Assembly (NCBI GenBank): GCA_006386115.1
Contig: VFIW01000012.1
Location: forward strand, 620,001 to 684,000
Direction of reading: 5' to 3'
Length of the DNA: 64,000 bases
Source: Globisporangium splendens
Taxonomy: Eukaryota; Oomycota; Peronosporomycetes; Pythiales; Pythiaceae
Under the pieces are notes generated by a model, which ran no database searches, was not told where the DNA came from, and worked only from the letters and a program-made list of their open reading frames with translations. The position numbers and the translations under genes were made by a program. Shown here one piece after another: positions 22,090-33,634 of the stretch; position 1 is the first letter of the stretch, and each line of letters opens with the position of its first letter.

Positions 22090-25000
22090 ATGAACAGAGC
22101 AATGATGGAAAAGAAATGGCGAGTGCGCGGCTGCTTCATGGCGCCTCCGTGGTTCTGGACGACACTCGCCACTACATTCGCGTATGCGCTGAGCCCTCTG
22201 CACCAGCTTCCAGGCGGCGACAGTGGTGAACTGATGGCGGAGGCGTGCGTGAATGGCGTCGCGCACCCACCAGGGTATCCGTTGCTGCTGACGCTGCTGC
22301 GGATAAGCTATTTCGCGGTACGAAGCGCCGAGCAGCTACTTGCGCAGCCTCAGCTGCCACGCCAACGCAGCGTGGAGCTGGCTCGCATCCCATTTGTCTC
22401 GATCGCGAATGTGATGAATGCGGGGCTCAGCGTTGCGGCGGCTGCGTGCATTACCCACACCATCGACGTGTGGGGGAGACACGACTTCCCTTTTGAGGCG
22501 ACTACGGCGGGGCTCATGTTCGCCACGTCAAAGCTGACGTGGGGATACGCGATTGGACTTGAGGTACATTGAAGGAGGTCGCTTGATTGTTGTTACCCAT
22601 TGCAAGTGGTTCTTCTTAGCACTGAGTCGTCGTTGCTGCTGTTGCTTCGTGGGTGTTTGCGCTGAACAATTGTCTCGTCGGGGTGCTTCATGTGCCAGTC
22701 GTCGGCTGCCTTTCCAATCCGCGTCGGAGCCGCGCCTACTGCGGCGCGTTTGTATGCGGATTGGGGCTCGCGAACCAACACACCATTGGTAGGTCGCACA
22801 CATTTGCATGGAAAACGATTTGTCTTATCTCCTTCCTCATCCAGCGTCTCGACACTCGCTCTGCTATTTGTGCTGCATTTGTGGGTCACGGGCTTCCAGC
22901 TCTATTCGAACCGCCATTTGTCCTGTCAATACTCAAATCTGGCCGACTTGGCACAAAGGACGTTGCGATATGTGCAATAGCGTAAGGTTACATCGTCGTT
23001 TGCCTCGTGCTGATTATTTGAATGAGTGTGGTACTCAGAATTTTTGCTTTGCTGATATTTGTTTTGCAGATTCCTCTGCGGACTGTCAGTATATGCGCAA
23101 ACCTCCACTGCGGCTCAGACTCCGACGCCAGGCTCCTGGGGCGACGCGTCAAGCCTTCAAGGCATTTGTTTCTTTCTACTGACGTGCTGGTCCTTACTGT
23201 CTTTGGTGCATGCGTTGATTCTTCAGTTCTCATCGTTTTCATCACGACAAAGGCTTCCTGAAGCACGCGCTGAGGCAAGAGTATGGCACATTCCGCCTCT
23301 CGCCATTGCAAAGTGAGGACTCCGAGGTATCTTCTCTCTGTATGATCTCAGTTCCACTGTCAGTAAAGATCACATTCACAAGCTGATTTTTGGGTTTGTG
23401 TGTGGTTTTGTATCTCAGAGTTTCGCCACGCGACTCGAGCTTTATTTTCTGGACTCTATCGATGGATTCAGCGTGCTCGGGTCCATCTTTGCGTGCATTG
23501 GAGCAGGATACGCGAGCTTTATCCAAAGTTCGAAGAAGGAACAAGATGAAATCGTACGTCGTTCACTGGATTCGCTATTACTTTTGCGCATTTGGCACAC
23601 TGATTTGCAGCTATTGGAACAACATTGCAGTCACTTTATCGTCGACACTTTGGACGGACGCTCGTGGCCGCCATGACGCTCTATCCGTGCGTCTTCCATA
23701 GTCTTGCCAACATCCCGCTTGACGATCCGCTCGCTCGCGCCGTGTCAAGCTGATTCTCGATGTAACCGAACACGATCGTAGCAATCTGGTTGGGCATGGG
23801 CTTGATTGCCACCTTCAAGTGGCTCACACCACGATTTCCGGGTTTCCCTGCCGTTGTACTTCGACATGGAGTTTGCGTGAGTCTGGTGCTCTGCCAGCTC
23901 CATACAGGCTTCCAAGAGCTTCGCACCCGTTGGAACCACGACGACATACTTCGAAGCTACGCCCAGGGCATTCTGCATTCGTTGCCGCAGAACGCTGTGC
24001 TGCTTTCCTACACTGTCATCAACTGGAATACGATCCGATACTTGCAGGTGCGTTGGTTATTGTCCCTCAAACGAAATCAATGATGTCCAACCTACTTGAC
24101 ATTTGTTTGATATCTCTTGCCGCCAGCTTTGTGAGCACCAGCGTGTGGATGTGACTCACCTGAGCCTCCAGCTGATGCCGTTCCCGTGGTTTTCACGCCA
24201 GTACCACCTGCTGGATGGACGAAACATCCATTTTCCTGCGATCAGTGCCGACGTGTCGACGATCAAGACGTCACCTGGGTACGCAAAGTATATCCAGACA
24301 TTCCTGCGCGCGAATATGCCGCACCACGGAGAAGATATCTTCTTGGACCTGCACGCAGTGGTAGGTCTCACTTGTTTCAATTGGCTGGCCATACATGCAA
24401 AGTGGTTCATGTTGCTAGTGCTTGCCCGTAGAATGACGGCGACATTGGAGATGATGGTGATTACCATGGCGTGTTCCTTACCCCGTTCGGTGCATTATGG
24501 CAAGTCCATGCGGCCGCTGCTACACTTTCTCCAGATACACTCTTTGAGCGATGGAACCAGCAGCAGCAACATATCCATGTTCCCGCTGTCCTCAAAGACC
24601 CCCTCCGACTCCTCCTTTGCAAGAGGAAGCTGGGAGTTTGTCGCGTTCGCGATTCATAATGATGCAGCGTACCAGGCAGCGTTGCACCGCCTGAGCCACT
24701 GGATCGGCGCAGCGAGCAAAATCAAAACCATCGACCAACTTGTGGCATTCGTGCATGGATTGCACCAAGCCATGCAAGCACTCGACTCCGTCATGACGAC
24801 GATAGATGCCATGCCCGGTGCGATCACGTACCCAGAGTTTGACGTCTCGGAGAATGCGGCACTGGCATGCATGCGGTTCCAAGTGGGTCTTGAGGTGCTG
24901 GTATCGATGATCGACGACAGCAGCAGTGCAACACTGCAGCACAAGGTTGAGAGCAATACTCAACTGCTGGAAGAACTCACGGCCAATGTGTTTCCCTTTG

Positions 25001-25261
25001 TGACGCGGTTGCGGGAGAAAGCAGTGAACGACATTCGTGCGTTTCTCCCCCCAAGCTGCAAGCCAGAAACGACCCAGATCTGGTGGCATTTCGTGACTTT
25101 GTAGACAAGCACTCAGCACTCACAAGCAGCAAAAGTTCAAACTCTCGCAGCGAAAAGCGGCAACCAGCAGCATCTGCACGCGACGATATCCCCAAAAAGA
25201 AGACAAAGTCGAAGAAACGCAAGCGAAGCTCAAAGCACAAACGACAACCTTCAGATCCATA
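22090..25261 (+). pseudogene. TMEM260-like (DUF2723) multi-membrane glycosyltransferase, probably decayed
   Basis: TMEM260 is an ER membrane O-mannosyltransferase of the GT-C type. Exon 1 (22090-22563) has the family hallmark LPGGDSGELMAEACVNGVAH PPGYPL region. Later pieces are recognisable: FALNNCLVG and FVCGLGLANQHTI (from 22653), PGSWGDASSLQG (~23125), GFLKHALRQEYGTFRLSPLQ (~23253), FHSLANIPLDDPLARAV (~23690), VLLSYTVINWNTIRYLQ, SPGYAKYIQTFLRANMPHHG (~24270), a soluble C-terminal domain and a Lys/Arg tail ending 25261. Damage: the acceptor expected before 22653 reads GG, not AG; TGA at 23751 and TAA at 23763 stand in frame (unless a 78-base intron 23742-23819 is real); the frame changes once between ~24590 and 24645 and once near a C6 run at ~25047. 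A GC donor is seen at ~23161. A sequencing-error explanation is possible for the shifts but less so for the stops. Confidence 0.65.
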
Positions 25262-25387
25262 AACGAAGAAGCAAGTTGAGTCCAAAGAAACAAAGTAAAA
25301 ACAGTGTTTACAGTCGTTCACGTGAATTGATCGTTGCTTCTGCACATCGTGAAAGTGTGCCATCCGCAGTAATATCAACTCGACTGC

Positions 25388-27293
<1,906 letters not shown>

Positions 27294-27494
27294 TCAGTCG
27301 AAGGAAACGACGCAGCAGCACAAGATGCATCCCACTAAGTACGACGCCTCGCTCCACTCAGCACAAACATTTGGCTGCTTCAACTGCAGACCCAGCACTT
27401 TCAAGATTCGAAACGAATCATCCCAAACACAGACCCAAGGTTGGCATCACAAGAATCTGGATTTGAAATGGAAAAATGTGGATGTGTGGGGGGA

Positions 27495-28871
27495 TTATTT
27501 ACGCTGGAAGAATGCAAACAGGTTCTTTTGCTTGGCGGGACCTGCTCCGACACCTTTCGCGGCTGCTGCCTTCTTGGTCTCTGCTGCCGCGGCACTCGCC
27601 TTCGCGGCCTGCTGCTTCTTCTTGGCGGCCTGCAGCTTCTCCTGCTCGAGCTCCTCCAGCGTCAGCTCAATCTCTTCGTACGTCTTCTCCGTGACCATGT
27701 AGCCTTGCTCGTTGATACGAGTCTTTGTGACTTCGACACGACGCTTTGTGGACACAGCAACCTCAGCATCGCCGTCCTCGTCGTCGATGGATTTCGCGCG
27801 CTTCTTGCTCTTGCTTGACTCTGGGTCCGAGTCAGCGGCGTAGCTCGTCTCCTCTGGAGGTGTCGTCAGCTTTCGCTTCACATTGCGCGAGTTCTTGGAG
27901 CCATTCGCGGTAGCTGCTGGCTCCTCTTTCTTCTTGCGAATAACTGGTGCAGGCGTCTGCGACTCGTCTTCGTCTTCGTCTTCGTCTTCGTCGTCGCTGA
28001 TGACGCGCTTCGCACGTGGATTTGAGGTACTTCCACTCGACTTCTTAACAAACACTGGCGCATCAGCGTCGCTTCCATCTTCGTCGTCGTCATCATCACT
28101 GTCAATCGTAAACACGTTGCTCATGCTCTTGGCGTCAACCCGTTTCGTCTCAGGTTGCTTTGACGCAGGAGCGGATGACGTTGCTGGCGCCGGTTTTGGC
28201 TTGGAGGTTGCTGCCGCAGGCGTTCTAAAGAATGACGCAGACGCAGTGGTTTGTGAACTCGTGGCAGTTGCACTGCTGGTGGAAGCGGGCTTCTTCAATG
28301 GTTTGAGGGAATCAAAGACCGACACCGACTCCTCCCCTTGGTCGCCACCGAATTCCGTTCGCGTAGTCGCTTCGGCGCATTTGATGCCGCTCTCATAAAA
28401 ACACTTGACTGCGCGGCTCAATGGCGCCTGTCTCGCCACTTTCTGGAAGATACCGTTGCGCAGCGAGCGTTCCTGGGACCAGCACGCAATGGCAACTGGG
28501 TTGGTGCTTTCATCATCATCAACAACATTGTCCTTCTTCTTATACACACTATAGATTTGCTTGGAGAGCACTGTTCCTGCACCGTCGGTTGACGGAAACG
28601 ATCCAATGCGGATCACACGCGCACGCGGGTCCATCTTTTGTTCTTTTTTCTTGCTGCTGCTCGCGACATGCTGCTGCACGACCACGTCGATCGCGCCGAC
28701 GCTGCCCTCGTGCTTCGCCACGAATCTTTGCAGCGCATCGCGACTCACGTCAGCGGTCACCTGGGAGGACACCCCCAGTGTGCGGTACGAGATCGGTTCG
28801 CCCGCGTCCAGCACCGTCGACGCGATCTCCTCCAGGCACCGCTCGATCAACACGTCCGTCGTCGCCATCAC
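27495..28871 (-). CDS. POLD3: DNA polymerase delta subunit 3 (POLD3/Cdc27/p66)-like, with PCNA-interacting tail
   Basis: The accessory subunit of replicative DNA polymerase delta. The single-exon product of 458 residues starts with a winged-helix-like segment (TVLDAGEPISYRTLGVSSQV), continues with the POLD3-type N-terminal domain (KEQKMDPRARVIRIGSFPS; SKQIYSVYKKK), and then becomes Ser/Lys/acidic low complexity. The last residues contain a textbook PIP box, QKNLFAFF (448-455), which binds PCNA, in the position where POLD3 has it. The NLS-like KSKKRAKS is present. The family assignment rests on N-terminal pattern, length, disorder and PIP box; no catalytic residues are expected. The second Met (28868) could equally be the start. 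Confidence 0.8.
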   Translation of the reverse strand: MMATTDVLIERCLEEIASTVLDAGEPISYRTLGVSSQVTADVSRDALQRFVAKHEGSVGAIDVVVQQHVASSSKKKEQKMDPRARVIRIGSFPSTDGAGTVLSKQIYSVYKKKDNVVDDDESTNPVAIACWSQERSLRNGIFQKVARQAPLSRAVKCFYESGIKCAEATTRTEFGGDQGEESVSVFDSLKPLKKPASTSSATATSSQTTASASFFRTPAAATSKPKPAPATSSAPASKQPETKRVDAKSMSNVFTIDSDDDDDEDGSDADAPVFVKKSSGSTSNPRAKRVISDDEDEDEDEDESQTPAPVIRKKKEEPAATANGSKNSRNVKRKLTTPPEETSYAADSDPESSKSKKRAKSIDDEDGDAEVAVSTKRRVEVTKTRINEQGYMVTEKTYEEIELTLEELEQEKLQAAKKKQQAAKASAAAAETKKAAAAKGVGAGPAKQKNLFAFFQRK

Positions 28872-29608
28872 TTGCGCCGCGCTTTGCCGTTTTTCGCGGG
28901 AAAAGACACAACCAAAATGGCGCTAATGCGAAAACATACTCAAGTACCGTTCCATGCAATTCAATTAAAGCGTCTCATGTTGTACTCATTTCTCGTACTT
29001 ATAGAGTCACACACTGTATTGTGACCCATTATGTATAGCGTCTCTTGCTGTACTCGTTTGACAAAAGTTCGTCTGCAAATGTTATTCTGTCGGGCATTGT
29101 ACCTATTGATGTGCTGACGGTAGTCGCGTCATTTTGGCATTCAAGGTGGAGCGAATCGACGTCATGGCTGATCCTTCTCCGCCCCACGTTCCTGCAATCG
29201 CCGCGCGTGCAATGTGTGCAATGCGTGCAATGGCGAATGACCGGAACGTATTGCGTGACGGCGCAAATGCACCATCGAAACTCAAAGCTCATGCATAACC
29301 ACAGCCCTGCAGAATGCAATTTCCCGCATCATTGCGCTGCACAAATACTGGCACCCACATTGCGTTGCATTTGAAAATGACATCAATCAACCAACCTGAA
29401 CGGGAAATCCTATATATCGGAGAGGGGCATTCCATCGTCCCACACACATATGCACGTCTCCTAGGGACCTTCTTCTTCTACTACGACTAGCTCTTTGGGT
29501 GGACTTCCGTTTATGCGAAGCGTTTATTGATGACGCAAGGAAGCTGCGCTACAGCGAGATACGTTCCATGCACATGGTGGCAACTACGAGAATATGTTAA
29601 GAAACACC
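28872..29608. other. Intergenic region with small direct repeats
   Basis: Between POLD3 (minus, starting 28871) and citrate synthase (minus, ending 29609). It holds a ~23-base imperfect direct repeat (28969-28991 and 29037-29059, three mismatches) and three tandem ~9-base units built on TGCAATG near 29208-29232. No gene recognised. Confidence 0.5.
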
Positions 29609-31012
29609 TTAGTTCTTCTTGGCGAAGTGGTTTTCGATCCACTCACTCGTGATCGACTTTGGACGCTCCAATGGGAGACCGAGCGCGCGGTCCCAGAAGA
29701 GCTGCGAGAGCACACCAATCGCACGCGACACACCGAAGAGCACCGTGTAGTAGTTCTTCTGGGTCAAGCCGTAGTACTGGAGGAGCACGCCACTGTGCGA
29801 GTCGACGTTCGGGTACGGGTTCTTGGTCTTGCCGTGCTCCGTGAGCACACCTGGCATCACCTGGTAGATCGTGTCGACGATGCGGAACAACTCGTCTTCT
29901 GGCATGTACTTCAGACCGAACTCACGCTGGCACGTGTAACGTGGGTCAGTCTTACGCAGCACGGCGTGCCCGTAACCTGGGATGACCTTGCCGGCGTTCA
30001 ACGTGTCCCACGCGAACTGCGTGATCGTCTCCTTGTTCACTGGCAAGCCCTTGGCGTGGAACTCCGTCTGCAAGTCAATGATCCAGCTGAGCACTTCCTG
30101 GTTGGCAAGACCGTGGAGAGGACCGGCGAGCGCGTTCAAACCGGCAGCCACCGAGAGGTATGGGTCCGAGAGCGTACTGCCGACCAAGTGCGTCGTGTGC
30201 GCACTGGCGTTACCACCTTCGTGGTCCGAGTGGATCACCAAGTACAAACGCATCAGCTCGTCGAATTCTGGGCTGTCGAAACCGAGCATGCGGTTGAAGT
30301 TGGCCGAGTAGTCCAAGCTCGAGTCGTACGCGTGGTTTGGCTCGTTGAAGAACGTGTTGCGGTAGATGAGCGCCGCCACTTCTGGAAGACGAGCGATCAA
30401 GTTCAAGCTGTCTTCGTACGTGTGCTGCCAGTAGGTCGACTTGTGGATACCTTCAGCGTACTTCTGCGCGAACACAGACTCCGTGTTCATGGCCGTAACA
30501 GCAGCCGAGAGCTGCGTCATTGGGTGCGCGTTCTTCAAGTTCACGATCAATTGCTTGACGTGGTCTGGGACCTTGGCGCGCGAGTGCAACTCCGCGGTCA
30601 AGCCGTCCACTTGGGACTTGGTTGGGATCTCGCCCGTCAAAAGCAACCACAAAAGACCTTCTGGGAGTGGCTCACCGCCCTCGATGGCCGCTGGCAACTT
30701 CTGCTGCAAGTCTGGGATCGTGTGGCCACGGAAGCGGATACCTTCCTCGGCATCCAAGAGCGAGGTCTCCCAGAGCAAGCACTTGACGCCACGCGCACCA
30801 CCAAGCGTCTGCTCCACGGTCACTTCACCGAGGGACTTGTGGCCGTGCTCAGCCTTCAACTTCTTCATGGCTTCTTGGCGCTGTGGCACTTGCTCCTTCA
30901 GCACTTCGAACAGCGAGCTCGACGAAGTCGAGAACGCCTTCGCGGAGCTCGAGCGGGCCGCGACGGTGGACGCCTGGCGGAGGGACTTGAGAAGAGCGCT
31001 CATCCTTAACAA
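29609..31012 (-). CDS. CS: Citrate synthase, mitochondrial (intronless)
   Basis: Condenses oxaloacetate and acetyl-CoA to citrate, the entry step of the TCA cycle. One uninterrupted exon, 467 residues. Residues 1-32 ([20 protein letters not shown]…) are a typical mitochondrial presequence, Arg/Ser/Ala-rich with no acidic residue. The catalytic triad motifs are present: [18 protein letters not shown] (substrate His), [15 protein letters not shown] (His) and [13 protein letters not shown] (Asp). [14 protein letters not shown] and [12 protein letters not shown] match the eukaryotic mitochondrial type. A second Met at residue 4 is an alternative start. Confidence 0.97.
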   Translation of the reverse strand: MLRMSALLKSLRQASTVAARSSSAKAFSTSSSSLFEVLKEQVPQRQEAMKKLKAEHGHKSLGEVTVEQTLGGARGVKCLLWETSLLDAEEGIRFRGHTIPDLQQKLPAAIEGGEPLPEGLLWLLLTGEIPTKSQVDGLTAELHSRAKVPDHVKQLIVNLKNAHPMTQLSAAVTAMNTESVFAQKYAEGIHKSTYWQHTYEDSLNLIARLPEVAALIYRNTFFNEPNHAYDSSLDYSANFNRMLGFDSPEFDELMRLYLVIHSDHEGGNASAHTTHLVGSTLSDPYLSVAAGLNALAGPLHGLANQEVLSWIIDLQTEFHAKGLPVNKETITQFAWDTLNAGKVIPGYGHAVLRKTDPRYTCQREFGLKYMPEDELFRIVDTIYQVMPGVLTEHGKTKNPYPNVDSHSGVLLQYYGLTQKNYYTVLFGVSRAIGVLSQLFWDRALGLPLERPKSITSEWIENHFAKKN

Positions 31013-31127
31013 TCGTGCACAACATCATGCGAAGGTTAGACTGATTGAGCTCTTCGCATGCAAACGAAAGATACAAAACATGCAGCTGCCACCCCAAGCA
31101 CCAGTGGGAGGTAGGGCTCCGTGACAG

Positions 31128-31404
31128 ATGGCGCCTGCACGTCGACGCGCGGGCGGCAATGAGCCAGAAGACGCACCTGAAGATCTAGAAGAGAGCGGGG
31201 ACGGTGGGTTTGCCAACTGGAGCTCTGTCTTGGGCGACGCGAATTGGGAAATGCTGGCGCTCCGACGCAGGGCATTCACTCGTTTGCTTCCCCCTTGTGT
31301 CTCGGCAGGCAGAGTTTCAGGAGCTGACGGCGAGATCTTCACTGCTTGGAGAACCTTCGAGAGTGGCTCAGCATGTGCTTTGCGCAGGGTATTTACTGAT
31401 GTAG
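31128..31404 (+). CDS. Possible small hypothetical gene divergent from citrate synthase
   Basis: Weak candidate. An ATG at 31128 opens a frame (MAPARRRAGGNEPEDAPEDL, then GFANWSSVLGDANWEMLALR) with biased codons, 116 bases from the citrate synthase start on the other strand. A strong polypyrimidine-AG acceptor ends at ~31307 and the next segment, EFQELTARSSLLGEPSRVAQ, is helical and could be exon 2, but the donor is unclear and the end is unknown. No family recognised. Confidence 0.25.
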
Positions 31405-33634
31405 GTCATCGGAGTCTCATTGCGTATCCAACACTGTTCCGGTTCGATGGAACAGTTCAACAGGATATTGCGTTTCATAATATTATCAAGTTGAAGAGGA
31501 TCGAATGTACCGTAAACATAAAAGCATGGGTGTCGGCTGGCTGGTCCACGTGTACCCTCCGTAACCCCGAAATCCGGGGTTGTCGAGGTGTGCAGCCCCT
31601 TATAAGGGGAACAATTACACTAAGTGCGATGCATGGGACCGGGTTTTGGTTTATTCATCCGACACGCAACCCGCTTGTCCGACACAGCAACAACAGGTTT
31701 GCTCGACACTTTTGTTCTCCTTCAAGGAGAAGACCCAGTTTAGCGCGTTTAACATTAATGGGTGAGGCGAGCGAGTGAGTGCCCCAAAGAGAGACGAGAG
31801 CGACATAACGAAACGCAAAAAAAGGAGAGGGCGACAACAGACAGGTGATTACCCACCCTGAGGTTGCGCAAGACAAGACGACTCTTGCTTGGCGAATGCT
31901 ACAGTACCTGTCCTATTGTCAAACCATGGCACACGCCCTCTTGACATGCAGCACAACCATGCGGAAATGTGGACGAGCCGCAAACACGTCAGCAAAGGGG
32001 AAACTGCAGTTGGTGTGCGACGTGAAGAAGCTGAAGCGGGTCGAGCTGACAGGTTGGCTTGTCTGTATGTGTGTGGTTCTCGTTCGCTTGCCTTCCCTCC
32101 CTCCTTCCCTCTTGCAGCCCCACCCCTCTGTTTCCCAAGCAACATTCAGCCTCTTATTTATTATAGTCCTCTACTTTTCGATGTTGAAGAATAACAGCTT
32201 GGTGCTTTTCGCCAATCATTTTCAGGAAGAGATGTGGTTCGCTGAAAATGAGCATTTGAGGCGTACTGTGTGTACTCTTTAAAAAGGCTACTCTGTTGCA
32301 TCTGCAAATTGTGTCTTTCACACTAAAATCGAACAAGTAAGGACAAATGACCTAAAATTGCACTGCGAGTCATTTGTGTCAAGTTGTTCCTCCGTGAAAT
32401 GCAGTCTTTTTTATCGTCCATCATTCCCAGCAAGCAGTTGCTTGTGGATCGCCAAGGGTAAAACTGATCATCAAATGGGACACTAAATGGTGTGCCTGCG
32501 TGTTTCCTCCAATTACTTGAGCCGCGACTTGGCATTTTTTTCATTGCTCAGTGTTCTTGTTGAACACGTTTGCCGGAGACACAGTAGAACATACTCCGAG
32601 AACCGATGTTGGACATGCTGGCAGTGGTGCGATCTCGTGCGAGTTGGAGTCGATGCCGCCCCCGAAAGAAATTGATGCTGCGAGTGTACATATCTTGTGT
32701 GTACCCATTTGTTCGTGGCTCTTGTTGCAGTGCAAAGAGGTTCATCTCGGATTGCCTCAAGATATTAACACAATCCAATGTGGCAGATTGTGCGAAGAGC
32801 GCAAATGATGTGGCCTCCGCAAAAAGGGAAATGCCATTTCTGATATCCACCAATTCACGCGTGAGCACGCGCACATACAAGAGCGCGAGTTCAGTCAGCG
32901 AGATTGCGACTCGCACGTTCAAATTTCGCTGCGGCATTTGTTTTTGCTGGACTGAGATGTCTTCTCTCTCTCCTTTCTCAGTACCACAACCAGACACAGA
33001 GTCAGCTATCCACACCGAATGCACTTGTTTATGATATCCAAATATCGTCCATCCTGAACAGTCGCGAATGAGTGGACAAAAACAGGCGCTGACAAGACGC
33101 CATGTGCATGTTGAAAAATCTTTCGACTCTCTCCCGCACGCAATCTGCAACCCACAGCATGCAAAAAAAGGCAACTCGTTCCTCTGCATGTCCACCTTTG
33201 AAGCGACGCCTGGTAGAGAAAAGGGAGCCTTCCCCTCTCTACCATGGCACCCTTCCCTCAATATTCCGCCCAGCCAAACAGGCACCAGCAGACTCTCTGC
33301 CGCAAGGCTCGACGATCTTCTTGTATGGCGCCGCACAAACCGTGTCTCAAGGCACCAAAAAACTCGCAAAATATCCAAAAAGACTTGTTCTCTCGCAGTG
33401 ATCCAGATTCTTTGCGTGCTTGTGTCAGCAACAGCAAGCTGCATTTGCGCTTGCATTTGCTGCACACAACCAAACAAACCCAACCACGAACGCAAGAGCC
33501 GGCAAGCCAGCAACAACGACAGCCATAACCTGCAGGTTGCATCTGTTGCTGCTCGCTCTCGCTCTCCCAAAATCCTGATTGTCCGCCGCGCGCGTAATTG
33601 CCATTTACGTAGCTCCTCATAACCACAGCGGACC
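31405..33634. other. Long stretch without a recognised gene, upstream of chitin synthase
   Basis: About 2.2 kb. The plus strand offers only short frames. On the minus strand 32548-33732 is open for 394 codons, its 5' end overlapping the chitin synthase start; it matches nothing I know and is Cys/Trp/Arg-rich. The region should include the chitin synthase promoter and 5' UTR; CT-rich tracts lie near 32955-32985 and 33220-33245. Confidence 0.4.

Noticed and set aside
23742..23819. 78-base in-frame intron removing both stops in the TMEM260-like gene
   Set aside because: Kept only as an alternative: the segment it would remove looks conserved (PNTIVAIWLGMGL), so treating it as an intron is less likely.
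29594..31009. 471-codon open frame on the plus strand opposite citrate synthase
   Set aside because: It is the antisense shadow of a strongly codon-biased gene (GC-ending codons leave the opposite frame stop-poor); the minus strand encodes a full, conserved enzyme.
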